A stretch of 64,000 nt of DNA from Acanthococcus lagerstroemiae (taxonomy: Eukaryota > Arthropoda > Insecta > Hemiptera > Eriococcidae). The notes below the pieces were generated by a model, which saw only the letters and a program-made list of their open reading frames with translations, searched no databases and was not told where the DNA came from. Numbering within the stretch: position 1 is the stretch's first letter; every line of letters begins with the position of its first letter. Shown here in pieces: positions 11,860 through 23,735 of the stretch. The stretch covers positions 27,535,266-27,599,265 of the forward strand of contig CM063114.1 of the NCBI GenBank assembly GCA_031841125.1. The letters run 5' to 3'. The position numbers and the translations under genes were made by a program.

Positions 11860-12170
11860 TGTTACTTCTGAGGCGAGAATCGAAATCAAGGCTCTTCATG
11901 ATGACAGTTCAGTGGTTGACATTTCCATGGAAATTTATTTTTCTTCCAGTCATGGGTATATGTACTTGAGCGAAAACCGTGTTACGCTCCCCCCGACACG
12001 AAGCCAGTCCATATGATTTGCTCTTCATGGTGACGATTCAGTCTAGTGTTGACATTTTCATGGACATTTCTATTAACAACATGGCTGCAGACTGCAATTG
12101 CGCCGATATCAAAATCGAGACTGAATGCAGATCCGTCTGCGACATGTTTTCAAGGTGCTAGTGATTTTGA
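11860..12170. repeat. Copy of dispersed ATGGCTGCAGACTGCAAT family
   Basis: This segment contains GACATTTCCATGGAAATTTA, CTTGAGCGAAAACCGTGTTA, and TTCTATTAACAACATGGCTG followed by CAGACTGCAAT. The same blocks recur near 880-1000, 17760-18265 and 21900-21970 in various orders and orientations, so this is a dispersed repeat with internal rearrangement. The stretch 12170-12640 contains no feature I can name. Confidence 0.55.
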
Positions 12171-12640
12171 TTACTTTTGGTTCGACTTAATGGTTTTCGG
12201 TCGTTTTGGCCAATTTTGAACAGATGTAGACAGTTTTTCTTTACGTAAGATTCCAGTTATTGTCCATTATTTTTAGTCAACTTCCTTCCAATTTTTCTTT
12301 ATATTATTTCAGTCTACCCCCGCCAAATTATATGGTTATGGGTGGTTGTCGCTCTCATTTGATCTGGTCTCAGTTTACGGATTTTCGATTTCGAACTATT
12401 TCAAAATTATTTCAACAATTTTTATCAGGGATGAACGAAAATTTTGATCCTTCCGTTTTCATTCTCCTCCGAATAGACCCTACCGTAGGTTTTATTTAAT
12501 TTTGAAATTTTAGATTTTTGTTTCAATTCTGTTCTTTTAAGAGGATAACAAAGTACAAAATATTCGACTCACGGAGACTGTTTTTTAAAATAATTTACGT
12601 ATCAAAATGAATCTTGGGGAAATTTGTATTACTTCTGCAG

Positions 12641-13169
12641 CCAAGTGTCGTAATTCATACCGGGTCTCGGCCATCATGGAGAAGAAGATGCAGATGGAGT
12701 GGTCGAGACAGAGGGCCGGCGAGTTACCAGGCTCGGCCCACACCATCGAACAGGAGGAGAACTCTGTACCATCTTAGGAAGAGCTGCTGCAGCTGCACTG
12801 CGGACCCACCGGCAGGGCTCACCCGTCGTCACCACCTGCCTGCGTCGATACACGGACCAAGACGAGGAGGTGAGGGGTGAGTGAAGAGAGGTAGCGCGTC
12901 CGGCCGTGGGGGACCTGAAATTTCCAGGTGAGCGCTCAGGAAGTGCGGACCTCGGTCAGTAGGGAACACCATGGTGGCCCTGGTAGGACGCGCGCACCGT
13001 TCCGGCACGTAGAAATGGGGGCTCGAGCCCGGCCCCAAGGCGTCCCTCCGGTCACTGACGCGATACTCGAAAGGGTAGTTCCTGTGGCTGGGGGTGCGGT
13101 GTCATAGGGGCCACTTTGGCATGCGTGCATCGCCATACGTTCCACGACACCAAGTGTCGTAATTCATAT
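12641..13169. mobile_element. GC-rich insert flanked by 19-bp direct repeats
   Basis: A GC-rich block (12660-13150) interrupts AT-rich DNA and is bounded by an exact 19-bp direct repeat, CCAAGTGTCGTAATTCATA, at 12641-12659 and 13151-13169. A plus-strand frame (12699-12884) is open through a GC-rich, codon-like stretch (for example EGRRVTRLGPHH) and runs into GAGGTGAGGGGTGAGT, which resembles a splice donor. That makes it look like captured genic DNA. I recognise no domain. The long flanking repeat suggests either a target duplication from a retroposition-like event or repeat-mediated capture. Confidence 0.55.
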
Positions 13170-13174
13170 AACAG

Positions 13175-14093
13175 GGCCTGAAAATAACTTTCCTTCCACA
13201 TTTTGAAAAGGAGTAGATTGATTTTTCGTCCTTCTCCCTTCCTCCTTCTATGGTTTTTATGCTATCGTTTGCGGTTGATGGTATGAATCGGTCTGGACCT
13301 ATTTTTTGCGAGGTGGGGGAAAGGGATTCTCCTTCGTCTTTTAGTTCGGAACCATTCTCGTTTTACTTCGGACTATGGGTCATTCTCCAAAAACTGAGAA
13401 CATTAAAATTGCATTTTTGTTATTTTTCTCTACCAAAAAAACAGTTCTCGCCATATTCCATGTCTCTATTCTCAATTCTGATAGTTTCTCACTAGATTGT
13501 CTCCGCCCGGATATCCAAATGAGAGATTCTTCACGTCCGGCATTATTATTTACTTTGTGAGTTGCCATCATAATTGTAGGGAAGAATATTGATGTAGTTT
13601 CCCCTTACTTTCATCAGGGTTTCGTTGGAGTTTTTCTTCTTCTATGTGCCTTTAAGTTCTTCTTTAAGCCTCATGGACACACCCAGATAGCGCACATAAA
13701 GGGGAACTTAGTTCATTAACTCGACAGAATGATTGTCGTGCAGTAAACTCAGCAATACCTGCTGTGCTCGTGGAACTTTGTCCTTAGTCTTTATGAATTT
13801 GTTTCGGCCTATAAAATGAGTATTACAAAAGTGTGCGCAAGAAAATACTGGACGATCTTTACGCGATTAGTGTTTTATTCCTATATGGCAATTAATGTTT
13901 TATTCCTATCAGCTTACTAACTTCCCGACATTCGACTTGATATTAATATTATTTTTCCGTTGAAAATAAATTTTTATTTACTCGGCTTCTTTTTTTTTTC
14001 TTCATTCTCATAGACTTTTTCTTCCTTTTTTTTTTTTTTTTTTTTTTTTTTTTGTAATGAAACAATCACGAAAAAGGAAAGTTATACATTGTG
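13175..14093 (-). pseudogene. 5' region of a second RTE-like LINE copy
   Basis: On the minus strand, 14093 to 13519 is an almost exact copy of 17000 to 16441 (direct repeat, differing at a few bases and in T-run lengths). It continues past 13519 into a frame containing GRRQSSEKLSELRIETWN. The ETWN resembles the TWNVR start of a LINE endonuclease, so this is probably the 5' end of another copy placed directly after the 3' end of the copy at 14094-16440. The endonuclease breaks down quickly. A diverged homologue of this 5' region lies at 29440-29700 (shared text TCCAAATG.GA, ACATCCGG, GTTGCCA). Confidence 0.55.
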
Positions 14094-14171
14094 TTTTTTT
14101 TAAATATATTTTTTATTTTGCAGCCCATTTGTACATCTTAATATAGTTTAACTTGAAATAAAATTTCTAGT

Positions 14172-16440
14172 TTAATGCGCCCATTGACGGGCATAGGCCT
14201 CCCCCACTCTTTTCCAGCGGCCCCTTTCCCTAGCGTCTCTTCCCCAGGCGACCCCGGCATGTTGCCTGATTTCATCAGCCCATCGGGTAGTAGGTCTCCC
14301 TACATTTCTTTGTTCCCCTGGGTACCCATTCCAAAATTTTTCTTTCCCACCTGTCCATCCCCCCTCTTGCAACATGACCCGCGTAATCAAATTTCAGTTT
14401 TTTCATGACAAATCTACAGTCCTTGACCTTTGATGTATCCCTTACCCGTCTATTGGTTAGTCTGTCTTTTCTTTTTACTCCGATTATAGCCCTCTCCATT
14501 GCAATCTGGGTCCTAGCTAGCTTCAGAGTTTAGCCTTGTGTAGCGGCCCATGTCTGTGCGCCGTACATTAGCACCGGTAGTATGCATGACTCCCATATTT
14601 TCTTTTTCATTGCCAAAGGCATTTCACTTTTGTAGATATTTTTTAGGGACCAGAAACTTTTCCATGCCTGTGATCTTCTTTTTGAAATTTCCTTTTCTGA
14701 TTTATTTTTAAATGAAATAATTTGACCTAAATATATCGTGCTATCTTCTGCTATAATTTGATTATTACCGATAACTATTTCTTTGCTAGACTTACTGTTT
14801 GATAATAACACTGTTTTACTGGTATTTATAATCAGGCCTGCTTTGTTACATTGTTCTGCTAATTCGTTTGCCATGGTTTGCATTTCTTGTCCGTCCTGAG
14901 AAATTAAAGCCACATCGTCCGCAAATCTTAAGTTGTTGAGCCTTTCCCCATTTATTATTATACCTTTTTGTTTCCAGTTTATGTTTTGAAATATATCTTC
15001 CAGTAGACAATTAAATAAGTTGGGAGATAGGGGGTCCCCTTGTTTCACTCCCCTTTCAATTTTAAAATTTTTGCCTGTTTTGTCCAAACGGAATTTTCCG
15101 CTGTTGTTTTTGTACATTTCTCTTATAATTTTTATCATTTTCTCGGGGATACCTTGTCGGCTTAAGGCTCTCCAAAGTTCGGATAGGTAAATGGAATCGA
15201 AGGCTTTTTGGAAATCAATGAATAGTAAGTATAACGGTTGGTTATATTCTTTCGTTTTCTCTATTAATTGATTGATTATAAATGATTGGTCGATGGTGGA
15301 ACGATTTTTGCGGAAACCTGCTTGTTCAGGTCCTTGGCATTGGTCTAATTGTGGATAGATATGTTCTTTTATTAATTTGCCAAAAACTTTTCCCAAATTA
15401 GAACTCAAGCTTATAGGTCTGTAGTTGTTTATTTCATTTATATCTCCTCCGCAAATAGCCTCAGCTCATAATTGCCTATTTTGTCCAGGCCTACTGCTTT
15501 ACCAGGTTTCAACTTTCCCAGGACGGACAAAATCTCGCTGTCCATGAAAGAGGGAACTTCCTCCTTGTTCAGTCCTATAGTAACCTCTACAGTTTGTTTG
15601 TTTTGATTTCTACTGTATAACTTACTATAAAAGTCTGTTGCCACTTGGACGATTTTATTCCTGTCGTAAACAAATCTGTCTTCGTTATTTTTAATTTTTG
15701 GAATAATAGTTTGATCCTGAAAAATTTCACGTTTTGCTTTTTTCACTGATCCTGTCTGCTTTATGATTTCAAGCATCGTATTCGTATCGTAAGTATAAAT
15801 ATCATTTTTAATTGCTTTTTTAACAGTTTTCCTCAGTTCAGTTAATTCAGTTTTTTCTTTTAAATTTTTATGAATTTTATTTGCTAGCGAGTTCCTCCTT
15901 TCACAGAGTATTCTAGTTTTTTCAGAAATTTTGGTTTTGGTAGAGTTCAAAGTTGTTGTTTCGCTAAATTTTCCAGTAACTGCTTTAATTACCTTCTCCA
16001 TTTTATCGTAACTTTCTTGAACACTAGAGGCTTTTTCTCGATTAATTTTTTGGAGTACATTTACTGTCAACTGGGGTAATATTGGACATTCGTGATAATA
16101 TCGGCCACTCATGACTCGTTGTAGGAACGCTAGTATTGTTACCAGTAAAGTCCACTGGGGTAATATCAGACACCGGCGGTAATATCGGCTACTCATGACT
16201 TGTAGTAGGAGCGCCAGTATTGTTATCAGTAAGCAAGTCATGAGTGGCCGATATTACCGCCAGTGTCCGATATTACCCCAGTAGACGGTACTAAGTGTTT
16301 TTTTGCTTCTGGTATTCTGCAAGTGGGAATCATTCTTTTTCCTATCCTTTGTGTTTTGTTATAGTTTTTAATTTTTGTTCTTTTTTCCATTTCAATTTTC
16401 ATTCTCAAAAGTCTGTGGTCCGAAGGAAATTCAAATTGAT
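14172..16440 (-). pseudogene. RTE-type LINE, reverse transcriptase nearly intact
   Basis: Minus-strand order: the end of an endonuclease (FEFPSDHRLLRMKI, 16440-16390), a linker, GKLKPGKAVGLDKI (15530), a reverse transcriptase open from 15408 to 14530, then a C-terminal tail. Motifs seen are EQAGFRKNRSTIDQ, LFIDFQKAFDS, GVKQGDPLSPNLFN, LRFADDVALISQ (catalytic FADD kept) and VLMYGAQTWAATQ. The tail ends GRPTTRWADEIRQHAG...ERGRWKRVGEAYARQW, typical of the RTE clade. The protein is broken at about 14530, at 15408-15438, and by a 0.2-kb foldback insertion at 16070-16282. The start of the endonuclease is missing: 5'-region sequence jumps at 16441 straight to the SDHR part. Confidence 0.85.
16070..16282. 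mobile_element. Foldback element nested in the RTE LINE
   Basis: Two tandem units 84 bp apart both start ACTGGGGTAATAT-like (16070 and 16154) and contain a GATAATATCGGC..CTCATGACT-like core. They are followed by an inverted half-unit (about 16235-16282) ending ATATTACCCCAGT. The result is a foldback with its outer ends inverted. It lies inside the LINE reading frame and adds a spurious N-terminus to the frame starting at 16241, so it inserted after the LINE copy arrived. It has no coding capacity and I see no convincing target duplication. Confidence 0.65.
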
Positions 16441-17000
16441 ATGAGAGATTCTTCACGTCCGGCATTATTATTTACTTTGTGAGTTGCCGTCATAATTGTA
16501 GGGAAGAATATTGATGTAGTTTCCCCTTACTTTCATCAGGGTTTCGTTGGAGTTTTTCTTCTTCTATGTGCCTTTAAGTTCTTCTTTAAGCCTCATGGAC
16601 ACACCCAGATAGCGCACATAAAGGGGAACTTAGTTCATTAACTCGACAGAATGATTGTCGTGCAGTAAACTCAGCAATACCTACTGTGCTCGTGGAACTT
16701 TGTCCTTAGTCTTTATGAATTTGTTTCGGCCTATAAAATGAGTATTACAAAAGTGTGCGCAAGAAAATACTGGACGATCTTTACGCGATTAGTGTTTTAT
16801 TCCTATATGGCAATTAATGTTTTATTCCTATCAGCTTACTAACTTCCCGACATTCGACTTGATATTAATATTATTTTTCCGTTGAAAATAAATTTTTATT
16901 TACTCGGCTTCTTTTTTTTTTCATTCTCAGAGACTTTTTCTTCCTTTCTTTTTATTTTTTGTAATGAAACAATCACGAAAAAGGGAAGTTATACATTGTG
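16441..17000. repeat. Direct repeat partner of 13519-14093
   Basis: About 560 bp nearly identical to 13519-14093. Visible differences include GCCGTCAT for GCCATCAT, CCTACTGTG for CCTGCTGTG, and a shorter T run near 16950. Together they bracket the RTE copy in the same orientation. They most likely represent the 5' regions of two head-to-tail copies, although a segmental duplication cannot be excluded. From 17000 to 17760 I recognise no gene. Confidence 0.7.
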
Positions 17001-17759
17001 GTTTAAGCCAATATTATTCCAGTCGGGTTACTTCTGAAGAGATAGCGCATACCATCGCCGTAACCGCAACTCCGACGGAACGGAATTCTTCGACCAGTTC
17101 TGTTTTTAATATCTGAAAATTGAATCTATCGAAACCAGTTAACATTATAAAAACCAGATTGTAAAGTCGATTTTTACCGAACTACCAACGAAAATTCACG
17201 AACTGGCGCTGCAGCACGTGCTTTTACTTGGGAGGCCTCATATTTACAGACAGATAGTGCTACTATCTTGTACCTATTATTCATTACAACACCTGTTAAC
17301 GAAAGGGTCGGGACTTCGATGCCTGTGTGGTCCGATATTTATTCTCGTTTACTTATTTTCACATTGATTTTATTGAAAGAAATGACAATTTTTTGACTGT
17401 TTCGCTTATAGCGACGACTTGTCGAGGAAACGAAGCGGTTCGCGATCGGAAATGAAATTCTCGGCTAGTTTTATCCAGTTTTTTATTCGCGTTTTTGAGT
17501 ATGGAGCGTGAGGTTCGAATTTCTGGGAGTACATGGACGAACACTTTCGAGTTTAACAAGACGACTGGAAACGTTGTTGAGAGCATAGGCGCCAAGTACA
17601 TGTGTGGCAGGGACAGTACGCCACACAGTGGAAGAGATTGTGTCATCCTTGAAAATTTGAAAACGTTCCTTGTGCGTCATTTTTTTACGGTACACCAATA
17701 ACCGACCAAAACAGTTGAGAAAATTCTAGTTTCATGAGCAAAAATCAATGAAAGCAGTT

Positions 17760-18265
17760 GCGCAGCAAAAACACGGCTGCAGACTGTAGTCGCGCAGGGC
17801 GCAAGCAAGAATCCAGATCAATGAGCACATGGCTGGAAGAAACTCCTCCAGAGAAAATACGAGTGTAACATTTTATATGCTTTCGTACCCTAATAAGAAA
17901 ATTTCTAGTAACACGTTGGCTGCAGACTGCAGTAGCTCAGCAAAGATCAAGATCAATGAGTACATGGATGGAAGAATGTTGGGGGAGCGAAACGTTTGGT
18001 ACAATCCATGAAAATTTCTATTAACAACATGGCTGCAGATGGCAATCGCGTAGCAACAACACGGCTGCAGATTGTAAATGTCAACCATTGAATTCGTGTC
18101 TGGGGAGCGTTACGGTTTTCACTCAATATATAAATTTCCATGGAAATGTCAACCACTGAATTCGTATCTGGGAGCGTGTTGGTGGACCGTTACGGAAGGA
18201 GTGTTACAATTTTCGCTCAAGTACACTTAATAGTAAAACATATAAAATGCTAAAATAAATTTTCG
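17760..18265. repeat. Rearranged cluster of the ATGGCTGCAGACTGCAAT family
   Basis: Several head-to-tail and inverted pieces of one dispersed repeat are packed here: ACACGGCTGCAGACTG (17770), TTGGCTGCAGACTGCAGT (17920), TTCTATTAACAACATGGCTG (18016), ACACGGCTGCAGATTG (18059), two CATGGAAATGTCAACCA units (18140-18260 region) and GTTACGGTTTTC.CTCAA. The same blocks occur at 880-1000, 11860-12170 and 21900-21970. It has no coding capacity. A 64-codon lysine/glutamate-rich frame on the minus strand at 18274-18468 follows it. I do not recognise it and it may be chance. Confidence 0.55.
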
Positions 18266-18640
18266 TGGAAATGTCAAGTCCATTCTTTATGTAATTCTTG
18301 AATACATATATGCTCATCTTCTGGTATATTTTTCTCAATTTCTTCATTATAAAATAACATAAATTTATCTCGTACTATTATTAATTTTTTGTAGAATTGT
18401 TCATCATTTTTATATGTCTGATTTTCATCTTTTTGAAGACTTGATTTGATTCTAGATTTTTTACCCATTTATAATCAAAAAATATTTATAAGAATTTTGA
18501 AAACAATACCTATATAGAACCCTACTAAAAGCATTGAAAAAACGTCAATTGTGCAAAACAAATATACAAGTGGAGAGACCTTTGAAAACTAGAGATCTTG
18601 AGTAGATTTTTGAGAGCTTACAAAGTTCAGCTGTGATGAT

Positions 18641-19100
18641 TTTTTTTTTAGGGTTAAAAAAGAGAAAAATGACAGAAATTTGATACAAAAGTTGAAAAAT
18701 TTTTGAACCAGCGGAGAAAAAAAATAGGGTGAAATGACTCACATTTGCTTTGAAAATGTCTCAATATTCATTATTGGAAACTAATGGAGTTCTATGATTT
18801 TCTTGATCGTTTGAGAAAGTATTAAAATGGTGTTGACGCATATGAAAAACCTCAATGGCACAGAACATATTTTTTTAGGGTTAAAAGAGAGAAAAACAAT
18901 GGAAATTTGATACAAAAGTTCTAAAATTTTCAAATCAGTGGAGAAGAAAAATGGAGCAAAATGACTCTCATTTGTTTTAAAAATAGCTAAATATTCAGTA
19001 TTGAAAACTAGAGGATTCTTAAGATTTTTAGGATTTTCTAGAAAGTATTAAAATGGTGTTGGCGCATATGAAAAACCTCAATGGCGCAGAACATACATCT
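18641..19100. repeat. Tandem duplication, unit about 230 bp
   Basis: Two diverged tandem copies, about 18641-18869 and 18870-19100. Both contain TTTAGGGTTAAAA.AGAGAAAAA, GAAATTTGATACAAAAGTT, AAAATGACTC.CATTTG, GAAAGTATTAAAATGGTGTT and the end block GCATATGAAAAACCTCAATGG followed by CACAGAACATA or CGCAGAACATA. It is non-coding. Confidence 0.75.
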
Positions 19101-19193
19101 CTTATCTACTGCTGTATACCACCTAATCAGTGTCAAATAAATAAATAATGATTCAAAATGTGTAGATTTGCAAAACTGTATCATGTGTGAATA

Positions 19194-19348
19194 CAGGTGC
19201 GGATCCAGACGACCATTTTGGGGAGGAAAATGGTAGAAGGAAAAGCCCGTGGAAATTCTTCGCTGCCCCTCCCCCATAGATCCCCCACACACAGAGATTT
19301 CCCATCATTTTTGCGGGGGGGGGGATCCACCCCGTGGATCCGCGCCTG
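19194..19348. mobile_element. hAT-like MITE (CAGGTGCGGATCC ends)
   Basis: A 155-bp element starts CAGGTGCGGATCC and ends GGATCCGCGCCTG, a near-perfect terminal inverted repeat, with G/C runs inside. The end sequence resembles that of the element at 29052-29247. I see no clear target duplication. From 19350 to 22030 there is no gene that I can support. The DNA is AT-rich, with G runs near 20390 and 20620, and 21900-21970 is another piece of the dispersed repeat family. Confidence 0.65.
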
Positions 19349-22039
19349 GTAAATGTATGCCAGGCCATAAAATAACATACAAAGTGGACAGCACTAGTGC
19401 TACCTAGTGGCGAATTAGTGCTGCACAGTAAAGTACAATTGTCATCCAGTACCATAATGTCCATATAATACACAATACTGAATAAAAAAATCTGCCTAAT
19501 TGATTACATAACCCTTGAAAATAAAAATACTCACTTCTCCCCCCCCCCCGAACATGTTTTGTTTCATTATGTAAGTAGTTTAAATTTTCCTTTCTAGTCC
19601 GTACAGTGTACTGAGTGTAGATGATATATTTACCGAAAATCTTAAGTGAAGTATATCACTTCTTTCAATCTACCTGTTATTTTTACGTGTTACTGTGTCA
19701 AGTGTTACACCTGTGCTATCACTAAAAATCTACAATATGTCGAAGAAAATCAATCACAGATGTTACTTTCACTATAGTACTAACACCAAATTTGGTCATA
19801 GTTTTTATTTTTTTATTATTAATAAATCTTTTTAGTGATAAGCCTAACTTTGTAAAAAGTGATAGTAGTTGTTAGTTTTTGTTCGATGTTATTTTCGTTG
19901 TGGTACCTACTAAAAACAAACTTCTTTTTTTTAAGTTTTGTAAGTACTGAAACAAATGTTACTTTCATTGTGGTACTAAAACCATACCCGGTCTTAGTTC
20001 CTAGGTTTTTATTATTTATTTTTTTTACTCTTGCTATGGTAGATGGTAGGTAGGTACCTATTGAAACTATAATTTGGTTTTATAGTTAGTTACAAATAAG
20101 TTTGTTTATAGTTTCTAGATTTTAATTTTATTTTGGTGCTTTCATTATGGCACTGAATTACTGAAACCAAATTTGGTTAAATGAGTTACTTACTTTTTAT
20201 TGTTCTAAAAAAAAATATTGGAACAAATATTCCTTTCAATACAGTAGGTACTGGAGTTATTACTTGTTTTTATTGTATCTAGTTTGATGTAACTAATTAA
20301 AATTTAAATAAAATACTCTGATCATGATGTCAACATTGAAATTGAACGGTTTTTTTATCACTAAAAATTGGTTTGATTGGAGGAAGATTGGGGGGGGGGG
20401 CGTGAGGGGGGTAAGAAAAATTAGTAAAAGTATTTTAGGAAAAGAAGCATCATGTATGTAGCAAAATATGACACAAGAAAAAATTGTCACTTAAAATTAT
20501 TATTAGTGCCCCCAGTGAAAGTTGCTTAAATTATGCTTTGATGTATGCAGTACACCTTATACAAATCTTTCGCCACTATTCTACATTACTTGAACAGAGG
20601 GAAAAAGGCTTTCATGGGGGGGGGGGACCTCCGCAGGAGCAGATTTGCTGGTTACCCACTGTTTTGTCGCTTTCTCTCTTGCTCTTCTTTTGCCCTCGTT
20701 TCATTACCTTATTATTGTCTGGCTAGACAGTGGCTCCATATTCGAATTATATTGATATTTTTACTATAGCTAGTTCTCAATTCGATCTTACTTAACATAC
20801 ATCTCGACAACTACCTTTGATCTTTTTTTCTGAATGGTGCAACAGGATCCTGAAGCTACTCCAAACTTATAAAGTACCCAAATGACTTTCATGTAGATAC
20901 CTACTTAACAACGGGTAGATACATGTTTTTTTGGGACGGGTAGGTAAACGTGTGCACTAAATTGGAAGTTTTATAAGTAACGATGTGTGTACTTATGACA
21001 TTGAACAATATTTGTAGCTATAATTATTTCATATTTATTTCATATTTTGATATATGAAAAACACGACACATTTTTCGCACAGCCAAAAAATAACAACAGA
21101 TTTCTGTTCTATGTATGCATGAGCTCGTGGATGGGTGGCGATGTAGCGTGTATCGCTTCATATTCGTGTTTTTCAGTCGAAGATGTTGGTATTTTCAAAA
21201 ATTCAGTCGGATAATATTAGAAGAAATGCTGATCATAGTTTCCAAAAACTGAAATTTTAGAGATATGGGACTGAAAATGGGCCATGTTGTACATAAATGA
21301 GTGCGAAACAATATCTAACCCAGTTATATTCTAATTCAAATGTTCACGAATGCGTGAAGTGTTGGGGGGAGTACCAGACAGAAGCGAAGCTCCTTTCCCA
21401 CTGTGTGAGTTGCAACATCAGTCGGCAGGTGGGTGCGCTGAATGTTCCCTATACAAAAATCCAACAAATAAAAGATCATAAAAATAGGTCCAGCCGTTCT
21501 TGAATTATAAATGGTGTAACTAACCCGCCGAAATTTTTTATAGCTTAAAACCTTTCCCGAGTTCATACGAACACACCCAGAAAGTACGAACCCCTCAGCT
21601 CTTATGGTTCGTCCAGCGAACGTAGCGTCCAAAAAATGAGCGCGCCAAAAAACATGGAGCGCAACGTGCTCTGCGGAGCGTAGCGAATGACGACATTCTC
21701 ATGTCGACGCAGTCCGCGAAGCAGACATGAAAATGCTCTCCCGTGGTTGCAAACTCGTCTGCAAGATGATGCACTAGCAGAGCGTAGTGCTCGCAGGCTG
21801 GTACAAGGAACGTGATGTTCGCAAGGGAATACAGGCTGATACAAGGAGTGTGGTAATCGCAGGCGAATGAAATGTTGAAGTCAGTCAGTCCAGTCTGTCT
21901 GTCACTCAGTCGATACGGTTTTGCTCACGTATACCCAGTAGTAAAAGCATATAAAATGCTAAAATGTCATTTCAACGATTTCTTTATCTTTCTTTAATTT
22001 TTTATTTATTTACAAGCCTTTGTTAGTACGATACAATGA

Positions 22040-22600
22040 CTCCTTCAGTGTGTGTGGGAGGGGGGGGGGTCATGTCGCCGAACGCACCCACATTCAGGCA
22101 TATAGGCATCCACCGTCCTTCCCCATTACCCCATACTCCTTCCAATTCTACACCAAAGTACCCTAAATTATTTTACCAATTCATCTCGCCATCTTGTCAG
22201 TGGTCTCCCCCTCTTCCACTTCCACCCTCTGGGTGATCACTCCTCATCTAATTTTCTCCATTTCCCACCGCCTCTAACCGCGTGCCTAGCTTACTTCAGC
22301 TTTAATTTTTTGATTCTTCATCCGATATATCGCCTCCGTGGTGTTCGCGATTTTTTCGAGCTGTATTTTAGCGACCAAGCTTGGGTTCCATAGGTGAGGA
22401 TGGGAACCACACATTGCTCCAGGAATTCAACTTTTGTATTAATGGGTAAGTTCCCTTTAAGAAGTGCCGTGTGAACCTAGAAGTTTTTCCATTTGATCAA
22501 GGTAATTGTACTCTTTGACCATTTCTATTTCCTCTCCCTTGACTTTGATTCCATCCCCCTTTATATTAGTCATTATTTTGGTCGTATGTATTGTTACATG
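22040..22600 (-). pseudogene. LINE C-terminal fragment
   Basis: Minus-strand reading gives KIMTNIKGDGIKVKGEEIEM and VKEYNYLDQ (22560-22480), then a PHLWNPSLVAKIQLEKI-like block and a KIANTTEAIYRMKNQKIKAE-like block. This matches the region after the reverse transcriptase core in RTE-like proteins (KVM....I.V.G..IE.V..Y.YLGQ, then the YG.QTW.L region). Frames change several times, so it is a relic. Confidence 0.5.
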
Positions 22601-22659
22601 ATTTCGTACATCGGTGCGTATTTTGTGAACGTAATCTTACATGCATTCTTGAACGCTGT

Positions 22660-23735
22660 CATTTTTCACTTTGGAGTTTTCGGGCCCAGAAGTTGTCAGT
22701 TGAGGAACTGGCTGAGGCTCTTCGTAAGCTTGAAGGTGAAGTCAAAAGTCCTTCGAAGCGAGAATGCCGAGCTTCGAAAGAAACTGGGCATACGACAATT
22801 TCTAAAAACAAGCTCCAACGCGACCCATTCAGTGGAGTCGATCCAAATTGAGACTAATCAGTAAATATTTCGGTTAAAAAACCATCTCCGTTTTTCGTCA
22901 GCGGTGTTAAATCAATCGTAGTCTTCAACCAAATTTTATCGTTGGCCAGCATTATCCCACACGAAATTAAGGCACTCGCAATTGGTGAAATCAAAGTTCT
23001 ACTTAACAATTCGGACGACTACAGGAAGTGTTGTAAATTGCTCAGTGAAATGCATCGTATAGATAAAAAAATCGGTTGGGACAGTCATCTACCACACATG
23101 CCGACTTCCCGAAGAAAATCCGTTTACACTGTTTATTCGTGGTCTACACCACACTACGGAGGCAGGTGATGTCATTTCATCTTTTGGTACGGCTGGTCAT
23201 ATAGTGACCAATATGATACACGTTCAATTCAAGAAACGAGTAGATAACAAGCAAACCCTAATCAAGTTACCATAGTTCAAAGTTGAACTTAAGGTTGAAG
23301 AAAACAACCAAGAAATCTTCGATATGAAATCATTGTGCTTCTGCCGCATCCAAGTGGAGATGCCGCGGGAAATAAACAGTCTACCTCAATGCTCAATGCA
23401 AGCGATGCCAAGATATTAGGCAATCGGCTAACTATTGCACCAGAAATCCGAGATGCGTCAAGTGTGGCGATAAACACTTAGTTAAGGACTGTAAATTACC
23501 AAAATCCAACCCAACCCGATGTGCAAGTTGTATGGAGGACTATGCCGCCAACTACTAAGGTTGTTCGTGCTACAAATCGAAAACAGCGGTCACAAGAATA
23601 CGCGAAAAACACTTGGCACCTACCGCAACGCAGGTAGGCAACAAAACCAACACCTACGCTGAAAAAGTTGTGCGCTATGCTAAATTGGGCGAACAATCGT
23701 CCGTACATTCGAAAACAAAAGATAATGATGCTGCT
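22660..23735 (+). pseudogene. Jockey-clade LINE ORF1 (Gag-like, zinc knuckles)
   Basis: A plus-strand Gag-like ORF1 of a Jockey/X-element type LINE, broken by frameshifts. Readable blocks are ELAEALRKLEGEVKSPSKRE (22700), PFTLFIRGLHHTTEAGDVIS (23120), HIVTNMIHVQFKKRVDNKQT (23200), QEIFDMKSLCFCRIQVE (23310), then a zinc-knuckle region reading NYCTRNPRCVKCGDKHLVKD followed by CKLPKSNPTRCASCMEDYAA (23430-23555). The CxxC...H...C pattern is the nucleic-acid-binding part known from Jockey ORF1 proteins. A stop replaces the expected residue after AANY at 23557. No ORF2 follows, and after about 23760 the sequence changes. Confidence 0.7.

Noticed and set aside
14172..14408. Plus-strand frame (77 codons) over the LINE tail
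   Set aside because: The minus-strand reading matches the conserved RTE C-terminus, so the plus-strand frame is a shadow.
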